Source: Bacteroidales bacterium M5
GTDB lineage: Bacteria > Bacteroidota > Bacteroidia > Bacteroidales > Muribaculaceae
Assembly: GCA_001689535.1 (NCBI GenBank)
Contig: LUJP01000071.1
Coordinates: forward strand, 5,691-69,690
DNA length: 64,000 bases
Direction: 5' to 3'
Shown here: positions 16,198 to 25,011 of the stretch, one piece after another
Layout: each line of letters starts with the position of its first letter
How positions within the stretch are numbered: the stretch's first letter is position 1
Program-made: the position numbers and the translations under genes
The notes under the pieces: model-generated
The model's input: the letters and a program-made list of their open reading frames with translations, nothing else
What the model was told of the DNA's origin: nothing
The model's database searches: none

Positions 16198-18753
16198 TTA
16201 TTTCAGGATACTGCTGTCTATAGAGGTGTCGGCCTCCATGCGCTCGCGGTTCACTTTCTTACCGAAGTCGAAGCTATAGGTTACCTTGACCATAGCCGCG
16301 AACCGTCCATGCATCCGTTGCGACATCTTATATGCGCTTACATCAATCCATTTTCTCACCTTAGCTCTTTCGTATGTATCGAACCAGCCATCTATCCGCC
16401 AATTACGGTGCATCCACGCCATGGAAAATTCCACACTCGCTGGGTCAAACGTACGTTGGTAGTTAGACACAAAGTAACGACTGGTGGAATTACACCGCAA
16501 GTTGAAAGACAGGTTTCGCCAGTAATACATCAGACTAACCATTCCGGTAGCGAAATTGAACGGTTGTTTTTCAAGCTTGTTATCGTAGTCAAAATGACAC
16601 AGAGAACCTCCGGTCTGTAAGGAGAAATTATCGCTGACCTTCCATGTCACCATCGGAGTAAAATTCACTGATTTGTAATCTCCATTGTAAGTTGTCAATA
16701 CCAACTTGTCGGTCTCAGGCAGATAAGCGGTGGTCAACGCATTGTCCTGATATGTGCCGGTAAGATGCAACGCGAGATTCACGCGCCTGATTTGAGTGCT
16801 GTAGGTGAGATTGAGATTGTAGTGCTTCACATCTTTTAGCGACGGATTTCCTCTCCGCGACATTATCATGTCGATGGGCTGCTCGGCTTCAGTACGGTCC
16901 GAAAGTGATGGAGACGAATTTTTGATTTCAAATCGAAAATTAAGTTGTTGCGAACGTGTCGGATTGTAAGTGAGCTGAGTGTACACAACCGGCGAAATGT
17001 AATTTTCGTGGTCATAGTTATGGAGACCGGTGTTTATCATGGATAATCCGGAGCGCAGTGTGAAACGTAGCTGCTGGCTAAGACGATGGGTGTACTCTGC
17101 AAGCAGGAGCATGTCGGAGTTCCACATGTGTTGCCATGAACCGTATGTCCCGATGTAATCTGTCGAAGCGACCCTGAAATTATCTTTCAGAGAAAACAGC
17201 AGACTGTTGTTGTGTTTGAGACCCATTCTATACATCACCTGTGCGCTGAGATTGTAGGTCTTATCTTTCGTATCCGAGAATACGCCATCCTCGTCTGCCC
17301 GATAACGGTAATTATATTTGCTATGGGTATACGAGGCATTGAACGACGTCACCAGTACGTTATTTTCCCTCACGTTGAAATTGCCGTAAAAGCTCATTCG
17401 CGGACTCAGCGCAGTGTTGGCAGTCCGCGAGTTAGTAAGCTGAGTAAGGCTTATGGGTTCGGAATACACGGTGCGTCCCGAAGATGTCGCCACGGAATGC
17501 GCACCCGTAAGCCCGGCCGTGAAACTCACCTGATGAGCTTCTCCGCTGTTCTTCACGGTAAGCTGTCCGTATTCCCCGTAATTTCTGTTGCGGCCGCCGA
17601 TGGAATTGAAAGTGCGTTCAATCGAGCGGGAAAGCAGATTGAACTCCTCGTTTTTTTCCATCTGAACTGCAGCCCCGTTGTGCATTCTGTAGCCTCCGAA
17701 CACATAATAATTCGTATTACCTTTATTTATCTTTCCGAAACCGTTGTATATGCCATCCAGATATCCGCATAGACTCTGCTGGGCGTCCAATGTCACATAA
17801 CCGCCAGTTGTCTGCTGTCGGGTTATGAAGTTTATTGCGGCGAAGTCGCCTGCATAACGCCCTACCGGAGCATCATGGTATTCGATTTTCTCCACGTCCT
17901 TGGGTTTGAGATTCTGCACCATGCGGTATTCGGCCGGTTCGCCGTTTATGTAAAGCGACACGTTCTGGCCGAAAAGTGTCACGCTACCGTTGAACGGATT
18001 GACAACAAGACCGGGAAGCATCACATTACGGAGCAGCTGATAGCCCGTTGCTGCGTGCTTTACCTGCAGCTTTTCCGGTATAATCTGCAAATAGCCGTCT
18101 ACTCGGGTCATGGACTGCCCCTTTACGGTCACTTCTCCCAAAGTACGCGCTTCCGGTAAAAGAGTTATAGTTCCAGCATCAATTACGCCTCTGGCGATAT
18201 CCATATCAACGGTTTTTGGTACAAAACCCATGGCCGACACTATCACACGGCAATTTCCTGTCTGATTGTTGCTGATCTCAAAACGCCCCTCACCGTCTGT
18301 GGCCGACCCGCCTACAAACGTTGAATCCGCTGCAAGCAGCCTCACGGAGGCAAACTCTATGGGTTGACCGTCCGCTGACACTATTATACCTTTCAATGTG
18401 TTCCCTTTATGCGAATCCGTCGATACTGAGGCAGATTGGGTTGCGCGCTTGAGTTCTATTATCATTTTATCGTTGATATCCCCGTCCTTCACGTTAAGTG
18501 TTCCGGTAACCGTCTCAAAACCCGGAGCCGAGATTCTGAGTATATAAGCTCCATCATCTATCGAGAACTTACAATATCCTTTATTATCTACAGAACGTGT
18601 GCCTAATACAGTTGAATCATTTTTCATGATTTCCCACTTGGCTTCTGTAACAGGTTTACCTGTGGACGCGTCCTGTACAAATCCACCGTATGTGCCCTTT
18701 CCGGAAGCACCCACGGCCACAAATATCAGCAGAATTGTCGTAATAAATCTCAT
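16198..18753 (-). CDS. Outer-membrane beta-barrel with CarboxypepD-like domains (TonB-receptor-like)
   Basis: From the ATG at 18753 there is a signal peptide (MRFITTILLIFVAVGASG). Two carboxypeptidase-regulatory-like beta-sandwich domains follow (GGFVQDASTGKPVTEAKW and GIIVSADGQPIEFASVRLL), then a plug-like segment (GYQLLRNVMLPGLVV...VEKIEYHDAPVGRY) and a long barrel with many alternating strands, about 850 residues in all. This matches the Bacteroidetes outer-membrane beta-barrel family rather than SusC, since the SusC signature is absent. It sits inside the radical SAM cluster, just after the precursor and a hairpin, so it may move the peptide across the outer membrane. Confidence 0.85.
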   Translation of the reverse strand: MRFITTILLIFVAVGASGKGTYGGFVQDASTGKPVTEAKWEIMKNDSTVLGTRSVDNKGYCKFSIDDGAYILRISAPGFETVTGTLNVKDGDINDKMIIELKRATQSASVSTDSHKGNTLKGIIVSADGQPIEFASVRLLAADSTFVGGSATDGEGRFEISNNQTGNCRVIVSAMGFVPKTVDMDIARGVIDAGTITLLPEARTLGEVTVKGQSMTRVDGYLQIIPEKLQVKHAATGYQLLRNVMLPGLVVNPFNGSVTLFGQNVSLYINGEPAEYRMVQNLKPKDVEKIEYHDAPVGRYAGDFAAINFITRQQTTGGYVTLDAQQSLCGYLDGIYNGFGKINKGNTNYYVFGGYRMHNGAAVQMEKNEEFNLLSRSIERTFNSIGGRNRNYGEYGQLTVKNSGEAHQVSFTAGLTGAHSVATSSGRTVYSEPISLTQLTNSRTANTALSPRMSFYGNFNVRENNVLVTSFNASYTHSKYNYRYRADEDGVFSDTKDKTYNLSAQVMYRMGLKHNNSLLFSLKDNFRVASTDYIGTYGSWQHMWNSDMLLLAEYTHRLSQQLRFTLRSGLSMINTGLHNYDHENYISPVVYTQLTYNPTRSQQLNFRFEIKNSSPSLSDRTEAEQPIDMIMSRRGNPSLKDVKHYNLNLTYSTQIRRVNLALHLTGTYQDNALTTAYLPETDKLVLTTYNGDYKSVNFTPMVTWKVSDNFSLQTGGSLCHFDYDNKLEKQPFNFATGMVSLMYYWRNLSFNLRCNSTSRYFVSNYQRTFDPASVEFSMAWMHRNWRIDGWFDTYERAKVRKWIDVSAYKMSQRMHGRFAAMVKVTYSFDFGKKVNRERMEADTSIDSSILK

Positions 18754-18862
18754 ACCTAAATTGATTATGATTGGTTGTTTTTTATATGACACATAACGAT
18801 GCTCAAACGTTACATCACCTTCTGTATTTTAACCTTAGAATTAATTACAGAAATTAAATTGG

Positions 18863-18899
18863 GGCAATACGCATCTGTTATCAACAGGTGCATATTGCC
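18863..18899 (-). terminator. Hairpin between precursor gene and barrel gene (attenuator-like)
   Basis: On the minus strand a 17-bp stem (18883-18899 with 18863-18879) closes on a 3-base loop, and the only two non-Watson-Crick positions are G-U wobbles. It starts 5 bases after the precursor stop and is followed by AT-rich sequence without a strict U-run. This is the usual place for a partial terminator or a 3' stabiliser that keeps precursor mRNA above that of the downstream genes. Confidence 0.7.
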
Positions 18900-18904
18900 T
18901 CTAT

Positions 18905-19168
18905 TTAACTCCAGTGAACACCGTTACAACCACAGCGGGCATCACAGCCACAGATATATGTGCCATCGCACTCACATTCCGAATTGCAGCCACAGATATA
19001 TGTGCCTCGACATTCACAACTATCCATTACATCATCTATAAGGTCAATAAGACCTCCAGGAAGCAATGGATCTGTTTCAAGACGGACTTCAAGTTCCTCC
19101 AGAAACATGCTGTCGTACAAATCGTCATTTAACGAAATAATACGCTCTTCTTTTTTAGGTTTTTCCAT
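18905..19168 (-). CDS. Cysteine-rich RiPP-like precursor peptide
   Basis: An 87-residue peptide starting 3 bases after the radical SAM stop. Residues 1-39 look like a leader: charged start (MEKPKKEER), an acidic amphipathic helix (DSMFLEELEVRLETDP) and LLPGG at 35-39, a possible double-glycine cleavage site. The rest is cysteine-rich: C51, 53, 59, 61, 65, 67, 73, 75, 79, 81. These form five CxC pairs spaced 5-3-5-3 in two 14-residue repeats (CECRGTYICGCNSE, CECDGTYICGCDAR) plus a short tail (CGCNGVHWS). The repeats are also visible in the DNA. I infer a substrate of the adjacent radical SAM enzyme; a metal-binding peptide is the main alternative. Confidence 0.8.
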   Translation of the reverse strand: MEKPKKEERIISLNDDLYDSMFLEELEVRLETDPLLPGGLIDLIDDVMDSCECRGTYICGCNSECECDGTYICGCDARCGCNGVHWS

Positions 19169-19171
19169 TTG

Positions 19172-20551
19172 TTAAACTTGTTTATTATTACAAAATTCTG
19201 AATATGCCTTATTTACAGCATCATTCAGTATCGAACTATAACGAAAACATAACTGTGTCTCTCGTTTTCCCTCAAACTCCTTTATCGCACAGTTACCACC
19301 ACAAAAAAGTGCATATTTACAGTCTCGACAATTGTCACTATTGCCTACATGCTTTCCAAACCATCGGCTGCGGGCTTCCGTCCACTCTATTGCCGGACGG
19401 TTAAAATAACCTATTGAGTGTTCCTTCTTCCCCACTGTTTCAAGACACGTATATATTCCACCTTCCGGCGCAAACAGATGAGTACCGGTCTGGCCTGTAC
19501 AAGCTTCCGCAACAAAACTAAGGCGTTTTCTTCCATTAAAATACCTACTGAAACTTCGGTGGATTCTTTCTTCACGGGAATGTGATAATCCGGATGAGGA
19601 TGCCTTGAGATTTGCAAGAAATTCTTCCTTCCCCATGTATTTTAGAGATTTCGCTTTATTTACCCCTTTTATTTCATCTATGTTAGCGACATACATTTTA
19701 AAACGGGGATTATCATGATATCCTATTTCTTTGAAGTATTCTGTAAGCCTGTCAATGTCTTTAAAATTACCTCTTTCAGTATTAACACGGACACTTACCG
19801 GAATATCATGTTTCAAAAGCAATCCAATATTTGACATCACCTTATCGAAGCTCCCACCTTCTCTAAAATGATATTTACGTCTGTTATGATACTCTCGCCA
19901 ACCATCTATACTGACCTGAAAATCAATAAAATTTTCTATTGTCAATAAATCTTCGTAATAATCAAGATCATAACCATTAGTTATAACACTGAATCTGTAA
20001 CCATTTTCAACTCCTTTCTCAACAATATATTTTACTATATCGTGATTTTCACGCAACAATGGTTCTCCACCATATAAAAGGATAGATTTCTTATGAAGTT
20101 CCTTGCGCGGTTCAATCTCGAGCATCGCTTCGAAAGCACGGTCTACCAGTTCCGGCGTCATAGACAGCTTGGACCATGCTGTACCATGCTTGGATATAGC
20201 ATTTTCAAAACAATAAGGACATCGGAAATTGCAGTCGTATGTAACCACAAAACCAAAATTCTTTTGCAATTTTAATCTTGACTCATGAAGCTTTTCAGCA
20301 AACTTTGCAACATAAGCTCGCTCCTCTTCCGTCGTTTTCGATGTGAGATATCCTCGCTTTCCCAACAATTCGATTTCTTCTGAACTTAAGTTGTTCCCAT
20401 TCGGAAAATCCTTAAGAGTCTGCCACAGCTCACTGTCCACCACGTCGATGGCTCCCGTATAGCCGTGAACAAGCAAAGTCTTGCCGGGTTCTGCCTCAAG
20501 TGCAATAGGTATGGTGTAATCCGAGAGTCGGAGTGAATTGTCTAATGCCAT
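19172..20551 (-). CDS. Radical SAM/SPASM peptide maturase
   Basis: 459 residues. The radical SAM cluster motif is CNFRCPYC (C107, C111, C114), followed by LLYGGEPLL and an STNG-type VITNGYD segment. The C-terminal SPASM domain has cysteines in CTGQTGTH, GGIYTC, CRDCKYALFCGGNC and a final LCFRYSS, enough for two auxiliary 4Fe-4S clusters. The N-terminal 90 residues (TLLVHGYTGAIDVVD, LLGKRGYL) resemble the leader-binding region of RiPP maturases. It overlaps the transglutaminase-like gene by 10 bases and abuts the precursor. Likely chemistry is a thioether or C-C crosslink on the Cys-rich core. AT-rich codons set it apart from its neighbours. Confidence 0.88.
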   Translation of the reverse strand: MALDNSLRLSDYTIPIALEAEPGKTLLVHGYTGAIDVVDSELWQTLKDFPNGNNLSSEEIELLGKRGYLTSKTTEEERAYVAKFAEKLHESRLKLQKNFGFVVTYDCNFRCPYCFENAISKHGTAWSKLSMTPELVDRAFEAMLEIEPRKELHKKSILLYGGEPLLRENHDIVKYIVEKGVENGYRFSVITNGYDLDYYEDLLTIENFIDFQVSIDGWREYHNRRKYHFREGGSFDKVMSNIGLLLKHDIPVSVRVNTERGNFKDIDRLTEYFKEIGYHDNPRFKMYVANIDEIKGVNKAKSLKYMGKEEFLANLKASSSGLSHSREERIHRSFSRYFNGRKRLSFVAEACTGQTGTHLFAPEGGIYTCLETVGKKEHSIGYFNRPAIEWTEARSRWFGKHVGNSDNCRDCKYALFCGGNCAIKEFEGKRETQLCFRYSSILNDAVNKAYSEFCNNKQV

Positions 20552-22491
20552 ATTATTTTGTTGTTATCTGATACTTCAAATATTCTTTCTTCCCGCCCAC
20601 CCGTATGGTCGTGAAGCCACAGTAAAGCTCCGGCAGGAACTCCGGCAAACTTGATTTCATCGTCAGCCGGGGCAATCTGCCTTCCTGCCGACAGCCATTT
20701 GCCATCGGAAGCATAAAACAATTCATACTCATGCCCCCGGCGTATACCATTGTCGTCATTACGTATAAGGAAGCGGATAGCACTCACCTTAGCCGGAGCG
20801 GGCAGTTCCAGACCGCCCCACGACCCGAGGTCGGAGGTATGGAAAAATGTAAGCGCGTCGCCGTCGAAAAGCATCCCGGCTCCATTGCGCGGATAGTAAA
20901 TGCTTGGTTTGTATCCGCCCATGACCTTGCCGCGGAGCGCCTTTCCTTCCGGATTCAGAAATTCCACCTCGGCCATATTGCCGTATGTGCTGTCGGAGGA
21001 AACGTAGCGCAGATAGCGGAACTCGGGATTTACAGAGGGGAGGGCCACAGGTGTGTAGCGAAAATCGGGAGTATCGGCTATGACATGGAGCACCGTGGCG
21101 TTTCTGAACCCGGGATTGTCCGCTCCCTCAAAGCGCCCTCCCACTATCGATGCCGGATAATCTTTCAGAGTTTCCGAAACGGGATTTTTCCGCCATAATA
21201 TCACGTCACCCCGCTTGCCTGAGATTTTGAATTCTTTTATGTCGCCGCTCTGCCCGAGAAGAAATGGATAACCGAACGGCCTGATCTCGCCCTCGGTATA
21301 TGTAGCGGGCTGATAGACTATGTCTGTACCTACGTCGGCGAACCGCGCCTCGCCATGGGAGTTGCACGCCCATGCCACCGGCTCCCAGCCCATAGGGGAA
21401 AACACGCACAGATACACGTATTCGGCATGCAGATTCCGCGGCACTTCCACCGTAACATCGGCCACCGGGACAGCATCAAAATCGGCCGTGACATCCACCA
21501 TCGAGGGGCTGCGGAAGAGCGGAGGAACCGGCTCTCGGCTCACCGCCGCCAGTGAATTGGGGTTTATGCCGTAAGCCTGACGGTATATTTTTGTAATGCC
21601 GGAACTGAAGCGGTTAAGGTGATGGTCGGGGTTGTCCTCGGCTCCGGAGAAATCATGCCATCGCCCGTCATTGTCGAACACGGCATTGAAAGCATGCGAA
21701 CCGTTCTTACGACCCCACCGCGGAATGAAATTAAGCGTTACAGGAATGCCCACTGCCCTCATGGCAAAAGCCGCCAAGGCAGCGTAATCGCCGCATACAC
21801 CGAATTTTATATTAAACAGCGTAGAAGGCCGCATTGTAACCGGGAGAACCCCGCCCAATGCAATATGGGCCGGAAGCCGACGCAGCGAATCATTGATGGC
21901 TATCGCCGCCTCGAGGGCGGTTGCCGTATCGGCCACGAGCGGTAAGAACCGGGCGGCATATACCTCTCGCCAAGGCTGCGCTTCTTCACTACCCACGCGG
22001 TAGGGAAGCACGTATTCACAGAACTCTGCGAACGACAGATGGCTGTTCCATGGCTTGCCGCGGAGAGCCATAGCCCGGTCTACGTTGTCTATAAGATAGG
22101 ATGCCGGAAGCGTGGCCGCGTCAAGCCGCTTTTCGAGCGGCGCGTCGGCATACCGGGCGCCGCTGCGAAATTCGGCATAGATTGCCGGAATGTCGTACTC
22201 CGGCTGACGGATGGTATATACAGAGTCAATAAAGGCATAGAATTCGTTGACCGCAGGCCCTGCTACGGTGCCTTTGCCGGCCATGTTGGCCACAAGGAAA
22301 TGCATGGCGGCCGCGTGGAGCGAATCGCCGGGAGCAGAGTAATGGCCCAACGCCTCGCCGAGTTCGCGGCCGTTTGCACCGGCCTGGTGCATCGTGGCCT
22401 CGAGGGCGTCGCTCACCGGGGCGCGTCCGCACGCGCCCGCAGCCACCGCCACAGCAAGAAGCATCAGTCTATTTCGAAGCTTCCCGACCAT
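20542..22491 (-). CDS. Transglutaminase-fold lipoprotein with discoidin-like C-terminus
   Basis: 649 residues with a lipoprotein signal (MVGKLRNRLMLLAVAVAAGAC, acylated C21). A transglutaminase-like cysteine protease core follows: FNIKFGVCGDYAALAA (C233), GSHAFNAV (H266) and a WHD aspartate (about D280), the Cys-His-Asp triad. The last 200 residues include a discoidin/F5-8-type segment (YLRYVSSDSTYGNMAEVEF). Starts at 22491 or 22464 are possible; the first gives a normal lipoprotein n-region but overlaps the DUF3244 gene by 28 bases. It precedes the maturase, so a periplasmic role on the peptide (cleavage or crosslinking) is inferred. Confidence 0.82.
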   Translation of the reverse strand: MVGKLRNRLMLLAVAVAAGACGRAPVSDALEATMHQAGANGRELGEALGHYSAPGDSLHAAAMHFLVANMAGKGTVAGPAVNEFYAFIDSVYTIRQPEYDIPAIYAEFRSGARYADAPLEKRLDAATLPASYLIDNVDRAMALRGKPWNSHLSFAEFCEYVLPYRVGSEEAQPWREVYAARFLPLVADTATALEAAIAINDSLRRLPAHIALGGVLPVTMRPSTLFNIKFGVCGDYAALAAFAMRAVGIPVTLNFIPRWGRKNGSHAFNAVFDNDGRWHDFSGAEDNPDHHLNRFSSGITKIYRQAYGINPNSLAAVSREPVPPLFRSPSMVDVTADFDAVPVADVTVEVPRNLHAEYVYLCVFSPMGWEPVAWACNSHGEARFADVGTDIVYQPATYTEGEIRPFGYPFLLGQSGDIKEFKISGKRGDVILWRKNPVSETLKDYPASIVGGRFEGADNPGFRNATVLHVIADTPDFRYTPVALPSVNPEFRYLRYVSSDSTYGNMAEVEFLNPEGKALRGKVMGGYKPSIYYPRNGAGMLFDGDALTFFHTSDLGSWGGLELPAPAKVSAIRFLIRNDDNGIRRGHEYELFYASDGKWLSAGRQIAPADDEIKFAGVPAGALLWLHDHTGGREERIFEVSDNNKIIWH

Positions 22492-22835
22492 TGACGGCTC
22501 CCGATAATCACAATTAAAGTGTAGCTTTCGCCGGGCATCAGCATCCGGCCGTCAATACGCCCCAGGCGGTCGCTGCCGGTAGTGATCTGCTGCACGGCCA
22601 CAATGCCGTTCTCATCGGTTATCTCAACAGAGACGTTCTGCGAAGGCAGAGTTGTATGGATATAGACTGTGCCGCCGTCGAACCATGCCGTGGGAATCAC
22701 CGGGGGCATCCGTCGGGGATCTTCCGGCCTCAACGGTCTTTCATCGGGGATATTTGCAATAAGATTAATTGCAGTCTCAGCCATACATCCGAGGCCGGTG
22801 AACGCTGCCAGCAGTGCGATAATGATTGCTTTCAT
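22464..22835 (-). CDS. DUF3244-like small secreted protein
   Basis: About 123 residues from the ATG at 22835, with a signal peptide (MKAIIIALLAAFTGLGCMA) and a single beta-sandwich-like domain (TVYIHTTLPSQNVSVEI...GESYTLIVIIG). The pattern matches small Bacteroidales DUF3244 proteins, whose function is unknown. A second family member lies at 29593-29952, also next to a TPR/HTH regulator. A weak -7 element (TATCTTTTG, 22897-22905) suggests a promoter of its own; it overlaps the transglutaminase-like gene at the 3' end. Confidence 0.7.
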   Translation of the reverse strand: MKAIIIALLAAFTGLGCMAETAINLIANIPDERPLRPEDPRRMPPVIPTAWFDGGTVYIHTTLPSQNVSVEITDENGIVAVQQITTGSDRLGRIDGRMLMPGESYTLIVIIGSRQWSGSFEID

Positions 22836-22993
22836 ATTGAAAATGTTTTCCGCAAAGAAAGCTAACCCAAAATTACCCTGCAAATTTCACGATTAACAAA
22901 AGATAACAAGCTGTGAGACGACAAAAACCTCACATTAACATGGAATTAACAACGACTGAGGATCAGCCATTTGCACCTATCGTAACACCAGAA

Positions 22994-24646
22994 TCAGAGA
23001 GACCGCAGGAATTCGTCCCAGTCGGCCGACCGGTCGCCCTTGCCATACCTACGGCTCAGACGCAGCCTTGCCATACCGACTCCATGTGCGCTTCCGCCAA
23101 TAAGCACGGAGATACTCTTGTTGCCAAGATCAAGGCGCGCCAGAAGCGACACACGGTATTCCCGTTCCGTGAGCCCCAACGTGCGCAGCCGCGTGCAGAA
23201 CCCGGGCAACGTCACATCCAGTGCCTCTTCAAGCGATGACCAGTCTGAATCAGTCATTTTTTCCACGCGGGAGCCTTCCAGCAGCGATTTAATTCTTGAT
23301 GTGGCATCCTGAGCGCTTAGCTCGCGGTCTGCGCGAGCCTCAGCCTGTTTCTTCATCTCCGAGCGCAATTCCATACTCTCCATACCGAGCTTCCGGTTCT
23401 CATCCTCCAGCTCACCCATGGCTTTCTCCATACGCAGTTTTTCAAGTTCAACACTGTAAGCTCTGGAGCGCTGACGGTAGTAGATTCCCAAGCCAAAGCC
23501 CAGCAAGCCAACAACCAAAGCCATCAAAGCAAACACGGTTCGCCTGAGGCGGTCGCCTGCCACCTGTAGCTCGATATTATCGCGCTCGCGTAGCGAATAA
23601 TCGTAAGCCGCCTCCACACGCAGCGAAAGGGCCTGGTTTTATTCCCGTCGCAGAGAGTCGATCATATTATGATAGGTATAAATATGCTTAAGCGCCTCGC
23701 GGGGCTGACCATGCGCAAGATAGTACTCGGAGTAACAGATGAGTCCGAACATCTTTTCATAAGGATTGGCACCGGTAATCTCAAGATTGGCATAGTGGAG
23801 ACAAGAATCCCATTGCTTTGTTTTAAGATAATATCCCGCAAGAATAGAATTGCGGGTATACCTTTCATTATGATAGATGTGGGTTGGGAAATGGTGACGC
23901 AGTATCGAATCGGCGCTTGCATAGCGGCCGGTCTCGTAGAAAAAGTTTATGAGTTGAAGGCGCAATTTGTCGCATCGATGGGGGTCTCCGAAAGCTTCGG
24001 CGAGTCGCCAGGCATTGCGGTAGCATGCGGCTGCACTGTCAGGCTTATGCAACGAGAGCAAAGCTCCTCCAACAATGCTCCAGCCCTGAATTATACCCAA
24101 GGTATCGTTGGTATGTAAGGCTATGTCGAGCGAAGCGCGGGCGTGCTCCAGTTCCTTGGCATAAAGAAATTGTGAGCCATAAATCCAGCGCATCTGGTCG
24201 TGGATTATCGACTGGCGCACGGAATTGCGGCCGGGAGACATGGCGGCGAGGGCGCGGCCGAAGTAATCGAGGGCGCGTGGATAGTCGCCCATGTCGGAGT
24301 AAACGCGGCCGGCATAATAGAAGGCCTCGGGGCGGAGAGTGTCGGAGGTGCGGTGAGTGTAGTAGTCCAGGGCCGGGCGCAGAAGCGAGTCGGATGTGTG
24401 GGTGAGATATGCCTTGTCGGCCGCCTTGACCATGAGCAGACGCCAGCGCATGGCCACATCCTCGGGCGCATCGGCCATAAGCGGCTTCAGCACCAGCAGC
24501 ACACGCGCAGCCGAGTCGGGGCCCGCATGCTCGGCCAGCGAGTCGGCCAGATCAAGCTCCGCGTGGAGGCGCGAGCGCCCGCAGCCGCAGGCCGAGGCCA
24601 GCAGCAGACCCAGAAGAAAAATTATGGCAAGGCGCGAAGTGTTCAT
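22994..24646 (-). pseudogene. TPR lipoprotein/HTH regulator split by an in-frame TAA
   Basis: Two open stretches in the same frame, 24646-23639 and 23638-22994, are separated only by one TAA codon at 23639-23641. Together they would give a protein of about 550 residues with the same plan as the intact one at 27686-29326: lipoprotein signal (LLLASAC), TPR-like repeats (FYYAGRVYSDMGDYPRALDYF), a membrane helix (VFALMALVVGLLGFGLGIYY), a coiled coil, and a LuxR-like C-terminus (GLTEREYRVSLLARLDLGNKS). The second part could restart at GTG 23617, so two proteins remain possible. The ATG at 24646 is chosen because a promoter lies at 24682-24713. A sequencing error is also possible. Confidence 0.8.
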
Positions 24647-24681
24647 AAACCGAAAGTGTGTGTGGCGCAACTGTGTGGCCT

Positions 24682-24713
24682 CAAAGATACGACAACTCCC
24701 CGGCACCGCCAAA
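24682..24713 (-). promoter_or_regulatory. Promoter of the split TPR regulator
   Basis: On the minus strand TTTG-N20-TATCTTTG is an exact match to the Bacteroidetes promoter. It ends about 36 bases before the ATG at 24646 and excludes the longer frame start at 24712. Confidence 0.8.
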
Positions 24714-24905
24714 TTTATCTGCCCCTCCCCAGCGCGGGCATGCGGAAAGGAAGTTACACAAATTTCAAGGTGATGCGTTGCGCGTGTCGCAAATAATAGC
24801 TACTTTTGCCTGAAATTGCATGGTAGCGCCTATGCGGAAAGTGCAGCATCCGGCGCCATCGGCAGAAACGGCACCCAGCGCCACGGGACGCCACAGCCCC
24901 CGCAA

Positions 24906-24980
24906 GCCCCGGTAGTTCAACGGATAGAATAGAAGTTTCCTAAACTTTTGATAGCAGTTCGATTCTGCTCCGGGGTACCA
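24906..24980 (+). tRNA. tRNA-Arg (anticodon CCU)
   Basis: A full cloverleaf can be drawn: acceptor GCCCCGG (24906-24912) pairs with CCGGGGT (24970-24976) with one G-U; D stem GTTC/GAAT; anticodon stem GAAGT/ACTTT around loop TTCCTAA (anticodon CCT); T stem AGCAG/CTGCT around TTCGATT. The discriminator is A, followed by an encoded CCA (24978-24980). It reads AGG codons. A TACTTTTG -7 box lies about 100 bases upstream. Confidence 0.95.
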
Positions 24981-25011
24981 CAACAATCAATCAAATATCA
25001 TCGGAAAAACT

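Noticed and set aside
14974..16620. 548-residue open frame on the plus strand
   Set aside because: Lies opposite the M50-like and barrel genes; rich in His/Gln/Pro with no motif.
16198..18753. SusC-type glycan importer
   Set aside because: No SusC signature and no SusD partner; the context is the radical SAM cluster.
24765..24986. 73-residue minus-strand frame
   Set aside because: Runs across the tRNA-Arg gene.
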